Source: Ancistrus triradiatus | Taxonomy: Eukaryota; Chordata; Actinopteri; Siluriformes; Loricariidae | Direction: 5' to 3' | DNA: 64,000 nt | Assembly: GCA_025084515.1 (NCBI GenBank) | Contig: JAJAGP010000020.1 | Span: 868,001 to 932,000, forward strand | Shown: positions 33,118 through 44,159 of the stretch, piece after piece | How positions within the stretch are numbered: the first letter of the stretch is position 1 | Layout of the letters: each line of letters begins with the position of its first letter | Notes under the pieces: model-generated | The model's database searches: none | The model's input: only the letters and a program-made list of their open reading frames with translations | What the model was told of the DNA's origin: nothing | Made by a program: the position numbers and the translations under genes

Positions 33118-33533
33118 CAACCCCAAATCAGAAGAAGTTGGGACATTATGGAAAATGCATATATAAACACACAGTGCTTCTTACATTTACTTTGACTTTT
33201 ATGTCATTGCAGACAAAATGAACCTGAGATATTTCATGTTTTGTACGGTCAATTTCATTTCATTTGTTAATAAACATCCATTCCTGCATTTCAGGCCTGT
33301 AACACATTCCAAAAAAAGTTGCTTTAAGTGGCATGTGAATGTAACTCCGAGTTGCAGTACTTGACAAAGGTTTATTAAAGTAATCCCTTGCCCATGTGGT
33401 TATTATCAGCTGTTGGTGAATGCTGGTTCTTGATGGAGTGCCATCTGAGGGATCGAAGATCACGGGGTTCAACTTAAGCTTGCACCCTTAGCCTTTACAC
33501 ACTGAAATTCCTTTCTTTTCTGATTTGGGGTTG
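33118..33533 (-). mobile_element. Tc1-A internally deleted copy
   Basis: The ends are CAACCCCAAATCAGAAGAAG and TTTTCTGATTTGGGGTTG. A short minus-strand transposase piece (TTWARDYFNKPLSSTATRSY) remains between one long arm and a shortened other arm. Both TIRs are present, so this is a non-autonomous derivative. Confidence 0.8.
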
Positions 33534-33535
33534 TA

Positions 33536-34406
33536 GAAAGAAAGCTAGAAAATCAATATCTGTATGTCAATGTTTGATATTAAATAAATCAATGTATTGG
33601 AAAAACTGCAGTATCTTGGTTATTTAGCCAATACAGGTACACTACAGTATCCAAAATGGCATTGCTAGGTACGATATATAATTTGGTGTTTGGCGAAGAT
33701 CCAGATGACATAAAGGGCAATTTCACATAACATATCGTGAACATTAAGCGACAAATACCTGTAATTGTATTTGATATGGGCATCAGGTGGCTCATGGAGC
33801 AAAACGTGCACATATTAAATGAAGCTCTGAAACCTGCAAACAGAATCTCATTCACAGCTGTGCTTTTTCCAAAAATAAAAGATAAAAAATCTGGTGCGGC
33901 AGAGCTTAGTATCGACCCAGAAATATAGTGGATTATGTTGGCTTGGGTTACAAGCTTTCATCGCTGTTAGGTGACCTTTTTGTGCATCCTATTAATATTT
34001 CACCTCAACTCCAGTCCCAGACACATGCATCACCACTATGAACTAATTACATTAGCCTGTTAGATGTTCGTGTTTACATTTTTATCATCACTGTTAAATT
34101 AAAGCATTTACGATCGTATTTTTAAAAAATGATCAGTTTAAGTGAAAGAACTCATACTTGACATCTGGCTTCAAGTGCCCCAGTATTAGCATAGTTATAA
34201 GCTAGCTATTTAGCATGGTATCATTAGCAGTAAGTTAGTTAGTGTTTTCTCGTTTGTCAATTAGGAAATCATACAATTACTGTCCTGTACACAGTCTCTA
34301 AAGTATGTTGTTAAATGTTGTCTGTGTTAAGTATTGTATCTTATAATCATCTCATTTCTTTTAAGCATTGTTACAGCAAGTGCAATGTCCTGAGTTAGGT
34401 CTATAT
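33536..34406. other. Unassigned sequence
   Basis: Open frames on both strands at 33589-33928 overlap each other; neither shows a recognisable domain. No repeat recognised. Confidence 0.35.
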
Positions 34407-34407
34407 A

Positions 34408-34870
34408 CAGCGGTGCTTGAAAGTTTGTGGACCCTTTGGAATTGTCTGTATTTCTGTATGATCTAAAACATCATCACATTTCCACACAAGTCTTAAAAGT
34501 ACATAAAGAGATGAACATATTATATTTGGTCATTTATTAATTGAAAATTGTCCATTATTACATATACTAGTGGCAAAAGTATGTGAACCTCTAGCATTAG
34601 CACATACTTTTTAAAATTAGAGTCAGATGTTGAGGACAGTCAGATGTGCGTGGGTGCCCTGTTTCACAACACGTTTGTGGAAGTGCATCATGACATGAAT
34701 GCATACGATTTCTGAGGACCTCAGAAGAGGCTCGTAAGTCAAGTGAAGCAAATACAAGATCGTTGTTATCCAGGAGTGGTTGACTGACAAATATCACTCC
34801 AAGAGCAAGGCATGTAATAGACTGTAAGGTCACAACAAAACCTAGAGTAACTTCTACACATCTAAAGGCC
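34408..34870 (+). mobile_element. Tc1-B 5' part, truncated
   Basis: CAGCGGTGCTTGAAAGTTTG after TA, the arm with TTATTAATTGAAAATTGTCC, then TGGAAGTGCATCATGACATG and GAGTGGTTGACTGACAAATA from the transposase N-terminal region, all with deletions. It ends in the second DNA-binding domain. Confidence 0.75.
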
Positions 34871-34954
34871 TTTCATGTAGTGAGACTGCAGAAAATCAGA
34901 TTCTGTCAGTGATAAAATCAACGAGTTTACATGACTTATAGATCCAACCCGTGC

Positions 34955-35407
34955 ATGCCGGACCGCTGCAAGATGGCCGCAGGTTCAAGCAGGGACTTGT
35001 GACCAGTTGTTTGAGGTCCTCTGGGATGTTTTTGGTCAGTCGCCAATGGAGGTCCAGAGGGACTCCTTGGTTCCGCAGCTTGGTGGTAATTTATTGCTGA
35101 GATCTCAGCTCTTCAGTCATCTGCCTATGCCTCAGCTTGCGCGCCAGTTGCTGGACCCTTTGCTCGTTGGTGTCAGGAGGATGCCAGCCCCAGAATGCTC
35201 TCAGAGGAGGTCCGGTCCTGGTCCCACCCAGAAGACGTCACTCCCTGGTCCTGTCCAGAAGTCGTCCGTTCCAGTGCCTGTGCTGAGGTTATCCATTCCA
35301 GTGCCTGTGCCAAGGTTGTCCGTCCCAGTGCCTGTACTGAGGTACTGAGGTCGTCCATTCCAGTCCCTGTAACGAGGCCGTCCGTTCCAGTGCCTGCTCC
35401 CAGGACG
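34955..35407 (+). repeat. Unclassified element P with 27-bp (9-residue) repeats
   Basis: Plus-strand sequence contains an open frame at 35007-35348 (113 codons). The N-terminal half ends PQLARQLLDPLLVG and is followed by nonapeptide repeats SVPVPVLRL, SIPVPVPRL, SVPVPVLRY; after a frameshift two more follow. The locus at 51.6-51.95 kb shares the PQ-x-AR-x-LLDP motif and the 9-residue repeats. Proline-rich, of low complexity. A gag-like part of an LTR element is a guess; the class is unknown. It is cut by an L2 tail at 35408. Confidence 0.5.
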
Positions 35408-35720
35408 TTGAGCATTGTCTCAAAGCAGCTTTACCATTTTAAATTATATTCTAATATCTAAGGCCAAATCCCAAATTGAGCAAACTTAGGGCAACAGTGG
35501 CAAGGAAAAAACTCCCTAAACGTTGAGGAAGAAACCTTGGGAGGACCAAGACTCAAAAAGGGACACATTCTCCTTGGGTGGCTTGGATGATAAATGTAAG
35601 AATGAAACTAATTTATCTAGTCAAATAAGTCTGTAGTAATAGTTAAAAAAAATGTAGTTTGATACACAGAGGAACGTCTTAGTGTGTGGGGCTGGAACTG
35701 GTACCGGAACACAAGCTACT
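35408..35720 (-). mobile_element. L2 LINE 3' end
   Basis: AGCATTGTCTCAAAGCAGCT, AATCCCAAATTGAGCAAACT, GGAGGACCAAGACTCAAAAA and GGAACTGGTACCGGAACACA match the 61-kb LINE 3' UTR in the same orientation. The terminal AAGTC repeats are missing at the junction with element P. Confidence 0.75.
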
Positions 35721-36309
35721 AATGACAAGCGAATAATGATGTTCTTGTATAGTCTACATGTGTGATAGTACATTTCTCACACATCTTACTAACAGAAGAG
35801 CATAATAAGCGGTGCAATGATGCAGTGATGCAGTGGTCAGAATCACTGCTCAATCCTGATTGATGTTTCTCTAAGCAGGCCTCAAAAACACTCCAGTGGC
35901 TCTCCCAATGCCTGCTGCCATAAGCTGCTTTATCCTCAGAGCTCACCCTCTGCATCACACCACTGGAGATTAATAGAACGCTGATGGTGGCAAGCACTTT
36001 TATGCTCTAGGTATTGGTAAGCGTTTTCTTTCCTATTCATCAAGAAGCGTCTCCCTCTGGGAACTCTGTGGGAAGGGAATATGGACAGAAAAAAGGACAG
36101 TGCAAAGGTGAAGTGTTAGACAAAACAAATTGGCCTGGGCATTTAGCCAGGTGATTAAAAGATGTGCAACACATATAACTTATTAATTCCTTACTGCATT
36201 TAAAAGCTAGAGCTAAGCTTATTAATAAATTAATCAATATATAAAATTTTAATTGACACATTCTGACTAAACATTGCTTTAATTCTTATTTTATTTTTCA
36301 TATTTTAAT
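35721..36309. other. Unassigned sequence
   Basis: No feature recognised. A 92-codon minus frame at 35719-35997 has no domain. Confidence 0.35.
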
Positions 36310-36560
36310 CCTGCATGTTCCTGGTCAAGGTGGCGGATACTCCAGTGTCACTTCCTGAAGAACACAGGGGGCAGGTGTAAGCATGCCCTGGATGGGATGC
36401 CAGTTTATCTGTTGCAGCAGCAGGGGTAATCCCCAACTGGCCTTCCCTCTCTTAAACACAACCACTCGTGCCTGCATGCGATGCCTGTCCCAGCAGGAAG
36501 ACACTGCCAGGACATGAACATGTGTCACCACAGTGGTGGGCTAGAATATTAGACCATTGT
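36310..36560 (-). repeat. Possible degenerate SINE-2
   Basis: GGATGGGATGCCAGTTTATC and nearby text weakly resemble SINE-2 in reverse. The identification is tentative. Confidence 0.3.
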
Positions 36561-36736
36561 GCTGCATTTTCTTCCAATGACCGTTAATCTTTTGTCATAA
36601 TACTTCTAGGGATTGCACCATAGATATCTGGACACTCATGGGCTTCAATGACTGTCTATTAGCTCTGTGTTGATTTGATCATTTGATTCACTAAAATATT
36701 GAATTCCACCAAGATTAATGATGATATAATAATATA

Positions 36737-37514
36737 CAATGCATTTGGAAAGTCTTTGGACCCTTTCACTTTTTTCACATTTTGTTATATGCAAAATTGT
36801 GCTAAAATTACAATATCCAATACCCACTGCACTCAATATAGAGAAAGTGAAAACAGAATTTTAGAAATATTTGCAAATTTATTAAAAAGGAAAAACTAAC
36901 TTTTTCGCATGGATATAAGTATTCATTCTCAGGGGGTTTCCCATTTCTCTTGATCAGCTTTGAGATGTTTCTGCACCTTGAGTGGAGTCTACCTGTGGTA
37001 AATTCAGTTGTTTGGACATGATTTGGAAAGACACACACCTGTCTATACAAGGTCTCACAGCTAACGATGCATATCAGAGCAAAAACCAAGACATGAGGAT
37101 GAAAGAACTGTCTGTAGAGCTCAGAAACACTAAGTGTGGAGCCACCGTTCTGGAGAAGGCTACAAAAATTCTGCTGCACTGAAAGTTCCCAAGATCACAG
37201 TGGCCTCAATAATTTTTAAATGGAAGAAGTTTGTAACAACCAGGACTCTTCCTAGAGTTGTGCACCCCACCAAGCCAAGTAATTGGGGGAGAAGGGCCTT
37301 GGTAAGAAAGGTAACCAAGAACCCAATAGTCACTCTGAGCCCCAAAGATCCTGCGTGGAGATGGGAGAAACTTCCAGAAGGTCAACCATGACTGCAGCAT
37401 TCCAGACATAATTTCATTTTTTTCCTATTTTAACTTTGTCATTACGGGGCTTTGAGTGCATAATGATTTAGAAAAACTAAATAAAGGTGGTCTGAAGACT
37501 TTCCGAATACATTG
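36737..37514 (+). mobile_element. Tc1-D element, C-terminal half deleted
   Basis: The termini CAATGCATTTGGAAAGTCTT and AAGACTTTCCGAATACATTG are inverted, each flanked by TA. The interior retains the N-terminal transposase coding part in broken frames (MRMKELSVELRNT, FKWKKFVTTRTLPR, GRRALVRKVTKNPIVTL), then jumps to the 3' arm. The catalytic domain is gone. Confidence 0.85.
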
Positions 37515-37515
37515 T

Positions 37516-38340
37516 ATATGAGTATTAGAAACATTTCATTGCTGCATTTGAATGAACTTGTGTCCATTTAAATGTCCAAAATACATCATATTTAGGTTTG
37601 TTAATGCCAAAGGTTACATAACTTCATTTATAAAGGTTAACATGGCCTGCATAAAACTATAGGGGTTCCAGTCTGAAATAGAACAATATTTCTTATTCTT
37701 CTCCATGAACTGACTTCAGGAATTTAATTACCTCAGTCTTATTCCCAAGTCATAAAACACCACTCAGAAACTATTCCCAACATAATTGCTGAGCTTTTCT
37801 GCCACATATGCAATACTGAAGCAGCTGGAATGGCTGTAATATGATTTGGGAGTACCTCGTGAACAAGTGTTGTTACACACATTGTATTCCAGCTTCCTGC
37901 AGGGTCGGGTTTTGTTTTTCTTTTAATGGATCATGACTCTTGTCACAGCTGCTCTCTGCCTCATACTGCTGTCCTGATACTAATATATGTTAATGAACAC
38001 CAGCCTGGCAGGTGATTAATGCTAACAGTGAAATATAATCTGTTACGCTTTATTAAGCACCAATTGCAAATTGTATTCATAATTGGCTTTATGACACAAA
38101 TGGATCACTTTCAGGGAAACAAAACATTCCCCCGAATATTAACATACCCAGTTTAATTTGGTTTTTGGAAAATTGATTGGTAGTGGTCCACACGTCATTG
38201 ATTATTGCTACTTTATTTTGGATGTAAAATCGACTCACAGCTAAATCTCGATAAAGCCCTTTTGAAAGGTCTAATAAAGATGCCTGTAATGCCACACTCT
38301 CGCTTTAGCACTCACTTTATTTCAGTCCTGCCTCTAAATA
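37516..38340. other. Unassigned, probably unique sequence
   Basis: No repeat or coding signal recognised. Confidence 0.4.
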
Positions 38341-38344
38341 CATT

Positions 38345-38500
38345 AGGGAAAGGATAGTGTTGGCTTGGTGCTTATGGCTTTTGACTACTAATTGGAAGGT
38401 TGTAAGTTCAAATCCCACCTCTGCCAAGCTGCCGTTGTTAGGCACTTGAGCAATGGTCTTAACCTTCAACTGCTCAGCTCAGCTGTAAGTCACCGTGAAT
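38345..38500 (+). repeat. Diverged SINE-1
   Basis: GTAAGTTCAAATCCCACCTC (B box region) and TGCCAAGCTGCCGTTGTTAG match SINE-1; the head and tail are diverged (CTTGAGCAATGGTCTTAACC). Confidence 0.55.
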
Positions 38501-39094
38501 AATAATATCTGTGTGATGGTGTGAATAAGACTGACGTTAAATGGTCTTGTCCCTGTGAGCATTTAGAGGCTCGCCTGGTAACTGAATGTAACCATTTGCA
38601 TACCCTGGAATAGTCTCCCTCTTATAATAAGAGCTGGTACCTCCATTACTGCTTTTATTAATTTTATAGATTAGCATTTGTGAAGATTCCATACTTGAAC
38701 TTGCTCTTTTTTTGCATTTAGAAAAAAATCAGCTAGATATGTAACTTGACTATAGGTGCCCGTTTACAGATTTTATGTACAATCATTCATGTCTGATTGT
38801 TTTATTTACTTATTTTATCTCCACTTATTTGTATTTCCTTTTTTTCAGCCTCTGGGTTTTGAGTCTTGGTCGTGCCTTCCGGCTGGGTTTAGAGTGACAT
38901 GCAGACATGATTGTCTGTGTCTGTGGAAGAAGATTCCAGTTGGGGGTCATCCCCTGGTGCTGCAACAGTGACCACTGCCAGCACTGCAATGGCCTGTGCC
39001 CTGTATGTGATTACTGGATTGGAGGTACAGTGGGTTCGAGTCCCAACTGTACTGTAAAAATTGTTATTATTGTTGTTGTTGATGTTATTACTAT
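38501..39094. other. Unassigned; tRNA-like B-box at 39028-39045
   Basis: Mostly unassigned. GTGGGTTCGAGTCCCAACTG near 39030 looks like a pol III B box of an unknown tRNA-derived SINE, with no convincing A box upstream. Confidence 0.3.
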
Positions 39095-39139
39095 TATTAG
39101 TAGTAGTAGTAGTAGTAAGTCATTATTTATTTATTATTA

Positions 39140-39199
<60 letters not shown>
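39095..39199. repeat. (AGT)n and (TTA)n microsatellites
   Basis: Seven AGT units at about 39095-39116 are followed by an (ATT)n tract, nearly pure from about 39148 to 39199. The tract continues on the far side of the inserted transposon at 40497-40541. Confidence 0.95.
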
Positions 39200-39200
<1 letters not shown>

Positions 39201-39589
39201 AGTGGTACCTCGGTTCTCGACCACCTCAATACTCGACACATTTTGACTAGAAAAATTTGTCTCAGTTCTCATTGTTTGCCCGGTATTCGACTTGTATAAG
39301 TGGAGCCAAAACTTGAGTCACGATTCACGATTCAGTACACAGTGATTCAGGTTCGCAACAGCCCTCAGAGAAAATCTCTGCTATTTTTATCGTGTTTTTC
39401 TTTATTTTTACAACTACAGTTCTGTATTCTTAGTGCCAATAAGTCCCCATGGAACCTATAAAGGTTAGTTTGTAAGAGCCAGTCGAAAGGAAAACAGGAA
39501 TTGAATGCTCCAGAACACAGGCTGCAGTTAGCTTAGAATCTATGCTACCACCCAGAGCTCATCAACAGTAAGAGTAAGTAAGCTTTTAC

Positions 39590-39702
39590 TTTTACTTAGG
39601 CTTGCTCAATTTGGGATTGGACGTAGTTATTAGGAGATAATCTAAACTTCTCCATTGTAAAAAGCACTATATAAATAAATCTGACTTGACTTGACTTTTC
39701 AT
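39590..39702 (+). repeat. L2 LINE 3' tail (short), inside pogo-like element
   Basis: TAGGCTTGCTCAATTTGGGA, GATAATCTAAACTTCTCCAT and ATATAAATAAATCTGACTTG are the last ~110 bp of the L2 family, with a small internal deletion. Confidence 0.75.
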
Positions 39703-40002
39703 TTTCAATCCACTACTCCCTAAATTACATAAGATTTTTCAACAATTTATTATAAAATAAGCTTTGTGATAATGATTTTGGCCAGCTGTAGGTTAATGTA
39801 AAGTGTTTCAAACATTAACTTAATCATCATTACTTATCATAGGCGCCGTTATGATACAGTATAGACTCGCTACCAAACACCCAATAAACTCATCAGTTCA
39901 TGTTACATTTAACGTGTGATGGAATTGACAGAACGTATCCCCTCCGAAAATCAGGAAGCACCTGTACAATACAACTCCATTAATGCATATAATGCCTTAT
40001 AC

Positions 40003-40402
40003 AGTGTGTTCCGGTACCAGTTCCAGCCCCATACATGATGTTCATCCTCTGCAGCTTCACTCAAGCTCCATCCGTCATCAGCTCCAGCCCCATCATACCC
40101 AGGCCACTTAATGCCGATGTGCATACTTCACATTTTATTTGAACTTTGACTCCATGACTTTAGTTTCGTTCTTAGATTTATCATCTACACCGCCCAAGGA
40201 GGTTGGGTCCCTTTTTGAGTCTTGGTCCTCCCAAGGTTTCTTCCTCATAACACTCAGGGAGTTTTTCCTTGCCACTGTCGCCCTAGGCTTGCTCAATTTG
40301 GGATTGAACGTAGTTATTAGGAGATAATCTAAACTTGTAAAGTTGCTTTGAGACAATGCTCCATTGTAAAAAGCACTATATAAATAAATCTGACTTGAAA
40401 TA
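40003..40402 (+). mobile_element. L2 LINE 3' end, inside pogo-like element
   Basis: GTGTTCCGGTACCAGTTCCA, TTAATGCCGATGTGCATACT, CGCCCAAGGAGGTTGGGTCC and the terminal ATATAAATAAATCTGACTTG follow the L2 3' UTR in order. This is a second and longer L2 tail within the same element. Confidence 0.8.
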
Positions 40403-40495
40403 GATCTGACTTGGAAAAATGTGCTCGGTACTCGTCATTTTCGATTCTCGACAAGCCTTATGGAAATAATTAACATCAAGAACCAAGGTACCACT

Positions 40496-40496
<1 letters not shown>

Positions 40497-40541
<45 letters not shown>
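40497..40541. repeat. (TTA)n microsatellite, right half
   Basis: Fourteen to fifteen TTA/ATT units, the continuation of the tract at 39148-39199 after the transposon insertion. Confidence 0.95.
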
Positions 40542-40542
<1 letters not shown>

Positions 40543-41411
40543 GAGACACCATCTGTCCTAGCTGTTCTTAATGTCACATTCTTTAAATTATTTCACTTTC
40601 CTGTTTTAATAATCATGTTTGATTAATAGACGGTTTGATGAATAGACGGTTGCAATTTGTGTTAAAATTACATAATGATGAGAGGAGAAATATGTTAAAA
40701 GTACTCTGTGTTCTCAGTTATTCAGAATATGTGTCATCTTTGATGAAAAGCCACTGTAGTCAGAAAGGGTGGTCAGCAGAATGAAGAATGGATAATGGCT
40801 CTAGGGGAAACATGCTTTGAACTGTGTAGGTGTGCTTTTGTTGTGCTGGTGTGGGATTTTGATGTGGGTTTCTTTACCTTCTCATCTGCCTGATTGGATA
40901 ATGGTGTATGATCCTGATGTTATGATGTTCCATCTTCTTTTTTTTTAAGCCATTTTTCCCTTACTCTTGTGGTTAATAACTCCAGCTGGGCTCCCTGAGA
41001 CTTCCCAACAACTGCTGCTAAAACTATAAACTGTTCTTCTTAATGCTCATATCATACTTGATTGTACATTGGTGCAAGATCCTAATTCAGCACCCTGCTT
41101 CATATAGACACCTGCACGACCTGCTGCAGTGAATAATCCCACCTGGATGCCTTAAATACTTACCAAGAAGTGCTAATGTAACTATTACCTGTAACAGTTT
41201 AACTAAACATGTTTTATTCTTCCCAGACTCTTATGCACAACATGCCATATTAATGTATACACAATTACTGCTTGAATTCCAGTATTTGCCTAGACAGTGA
41301 CTTGAGAATGGAGAATGGGTTCCGCATTCAAGCCTAGTTTCTCTCAAAGTTTTATTCATAGGCATCTCATAGGAGATTTTTCTTGCCACGTCTGCATTTG
41401 GCTTGGGTTCT
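40542..41411. other. Unassigned sequence
   Basis: No repeat or gene recognised. Confidence 0.4.
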
Positions 41412-41412
41412 G

Positions 41413-42095
41413 CAATCCCAAATCAGAAAAAGTTGGGACGGTAAGCTATAGGAAATGCAATTTTAAAAAAAATGCTGTGTCCCTTATATTAAATTTGACA
41501 TTTATTTCACTGCAGTCAGTATGAACCCAAGATATTTCATGTTCAACTCCATTTCATGTGTTAATAAACATCCATTCCTGCATTTCAGGCCTGCAACACA
41601 CAGAGGAGATTTAGGGCTGGCAATGATGTAAATAAATAAACTAAATAATGATGTGATTTCAAACAGGTTATGACAACAGGTGATTATAATCATGATTTGA
41701 TACAAAAGCATTATCCACGAAAGGCTGAGTCTTTGAGGAGTAAAGATAGGCGGAGGATCTCAAGTTTGATAATAAATGTCTGAGAATATTATTGAAAAAT
41801 TTAAAAACAATGTTTCTCAAAGAAAGTTTGGAAGGAATTTGCATTTTTCTTCCTTTACAGTGCATATTCAAGGAACCTGGAGGAATTCCAGTCTGTAAAG
41901 GATCAAGAGCCGCCATTCATCAATAGCTGATATGACTGAACTGGCAAGGGATTACTTTGGCAAACCTTTGTCAAGCACTACAATACGGAGCTACATTCAC
42001 AAATACCACTTAAATCTTTAATGTGAAAAAAAGAAGCCTCATCTTAACCCTGTCCAGAGGCGGCGGATAAGGACTTTAAAGGATAAGGGTGTATG
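41413..42095 (+). mobile_element. Tc1-A 5' half, truncated
   Basis: CAATCCCAAATCAGAAAAAG starts the long arm. The transposase N-terminal region follows (GTACAAAAGCATTATCCACG, then the GCAAGGGATTACTTTGGCAA block near 41945) with several frameshifts. Similarity ends near 42095. Confidence 0.8.
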
Positions 42096-42879
42096 GTGGT
42101 TTTCAATAGGGAATTGTATTATAGTGCGTTATACTGCACTATATGGCCCACACAGGACATGTTTGAACAGGCATTTCTCCATCTTCTGTACTGAAAGTAT
42201 GCTTGTGTGGAGGTTTGCACATAATACAATGATTTGTCGTGGTGTATACCTGATAATTAGCTTTGTTTTGTAGATACTTGAATGTATTACAATTACAATA
42301 AATAACTATATAAGGTATTTGGATCATTTTCTCGGTCGTGTACATTGGTACCTATGTTCTGTATCGAGCCAGGGCACATTGCACCACAGGAGTCTGAGCC
42401 AACACATCCCTTCTCACCCACACACATACGAGCCACTGAACTAGCAAACGAGCCATGTGACGTTACCTCATATGCCTGACTTGTTTACTTGCCGGGTGCA
42501 GCGATAAGCCCCCTCGTTCCTCGGCGGTAGCTCTCACCTGGTGCTGAGCTTTCCCTCCTTTCCATGACCTTTCTAAAATAGCAATTAATCACAGCCGTGT
42601 TTTCAAAGGCATCCCAAAAATTGATGTGTGAATGTGTTTATGGCAGGGATTGATAAATGGCCTTGTGTTACGAGGTGTAGAGGCAGTGTTAATGGAGCTG
42701 TTTACGCAGGTCAGCTTAGCCTGTCAGTGTTAGAAAAATCTGCCAGTCAAAAGATGACAAAGACTGAGTTATATCCTGTTACTGGATGTATCCACGTAAT
42801 TTGAGAATCTATAAACCTGGCTTCATGCTTGCAAATGTATACTAATTACTTAGATTACGTTAATAAATTGATGCTGCTA
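42096..42879. other. Unassigned, probably unique sequence
   Basis: No recognisable feature. A GC-richer patch at 42360-42560 has no clear splice or coding signal. Confidence 0.35.
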
Positions 42880-43180
42880 AGCACAGCCAAATTGTTGAAT
42901 GAAACCTGTGGCTCACTGCTACACTGTAGATGGGCAGGTGGTTCACCTTCCAACACAATAACAACCCAAAACACAGCCAAATAAATAACACAGTGGCTAA
43001 GGACAGAAGGTGAAGGTCCATGAATGGAAGTCAGAGCCCTGAACTAAATCTGACAGAAATCTGTGGATGGACCTGAAGGGGGCAAATATTCCCCAACTGA
43101 GGTGCAAACCTTGTGGAGGTACAGTATATCCAAACACCTTTATACCTTTCAGTTTCACTGTTTCTGGGTTTAACATGGTA
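42880..43180 (+). pseudogene. Tc1-like transposase C-terminal remnant
   Basis: AGGTGGTTCACCTTCCAACA, AATAACAACCCAAAACACAG and GAGCCCTGAACTAAATCTGA, ATCTGTGGATGGACCTGAAG correspond to the FTFQ-D-N-KHTA and SPDLN-I--LW-DLK blocks of Tc1 transposases. It is heavily decayed; both catalytic acids are altered or frameshifted. No TIRs were found. Confidence 0.55.
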
Positions 43181-43842
43181 TCCGCAGTATGGAAAAATCC
43201 ATATCATGGAACAGTGTGATACCAGTATTCACGTTAAGCCATAATTATAATTCGTAAGACCTTAGCTGATAAAGTGAACGGACATTGATCAGATGGACGA
43301 TAAACACCGCATACCTGTAGTCACTTCTTTATACACTGTGATGTCTGTGCTGTGAAATACAGTTGAAGAAAAGGGTTTTTTACATGCATTAGCGTGTGAC
43401 AGTGATCATTCTTAATAAACATATTCGCTGCTAATGTTGTGTAAGTCTTATTTGCATATTAATGACACATTATTTCTATGAGAATACCCATAAAGTAATG
43501 AGACGGCAATTAAATTACACATTCCATATGTCAGAGTGGAACAATAAAAATCGTACATATGAGCAGCCAGAGATATTTTAAATATATCCAGTCTGTCTGC
43601 AAGGCATCGTCATCATGGTTATTTATTTTTATTGCAAATGCAAGCTTATGAAACCATATTTCAGACCACTGTATGGACCATAAGGGGAAATTATGCTCAT
43701 TGGGGATCTGCTTTAATCCATACCAACATTATGATGGTTTTAATCAAAAACTAGTGCCTGTTAATGACTGTAACAAAGCTTATGAATAATTCAGATGTTT
43801 GGACTGTAAATGTATAGAGCCTTAAATTGCCATGGAGACTTC
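43181..43842. other. Unassigned, probably unique sequence
   Basis: No repeat or coding signal recognised. Confidence 0.4.
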
Positions 43843-43843
43843 T

Positions 43844-44122
43844 TTATCTAGTTTTCTGTTTCATGAATAAAAGATGTAGAGTGTGCTGTGGGTGGATTGG
43901 GTTTAGCACCACAGGTTTGATCCCAAGGATCTTGCTGTATTGTTTGGACGAGATGTGTTCGGTATGGTCAACTTGAACCTTGAGGGAGGTGAATAGTAAT
44001 GTAAACACAACACAGGCAGCAGTGATGATATAGGTGTACATGAAATAGGTCATGTTGGCTCCACACACCGGCCTGCCCAAATCACAAAAACACACAGGCA
44101 GGAATGCAAGAAAATCTCTACT
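43844..44122 (-). CDS. Candidate host exon encoding one transmembrane helix (unidentified)
   Basis: On the minus strand a pyrimidine-rich tract ending TTTTTGTGATTTGGGCAG looks like a splice acceptor (exon start near 44076). The open frame then encodes PVCGANMTYFMYTYIITAAC and VVFTLLFTSLK: a possible N-glycosylation site (NMT) and about 20 strongly hydrophobic residues. A polar tail (HTEHISSKQYSKI) follows and the frame stops at 43844. An AAGGTTCAAG after the helix could be a weak donor. No family is recognised and there is no flanking repeat. It could be a terminal exon of a membrane protein or a chance frame; other exons are not visible. Confidence 0.3.
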   Translation of the reverse strand, partial: SRDFLAFLPVCFCDLGRPVCGANMTYFMYTYIITAACVVFTLLFTSLKVQVDHTEHISSKQYSKILGIKPVVLNPIHPQHTLHLLFMKQKTR

Positions 44123-44159
44123 AAGAACCCACAAACACACACATATTCGTTCTGGCAAA

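Larger units (their letters stand above)
39200..40496. mobile_element. pogo/Tigger-like non-autonomous transposon
   Basis: The left end CAGTGGTACCTCGGTTCTCG and the right end (reverse) CAGTGGTACCTTGGTTCTTG are terminal inverted repeats, with further similarity inward (TACTCGACACATTT versus the CTCGGTACTCG region). TA flanks both sides (39198-39199, 40497-40498), as for Tc1/mariner/pogo insertions. It encodes no transposase. Two L2 3' ends lie inside. Confidence 0.75.

Noticed and set aside
38907..39299. 130-codon plus frame with Cys-rich start and poly-Tyr/Ile
   Set aside because: The second half is translation of AGT/ATT microsatellites and the transposon end; the Cys-rich part is too short to assign.
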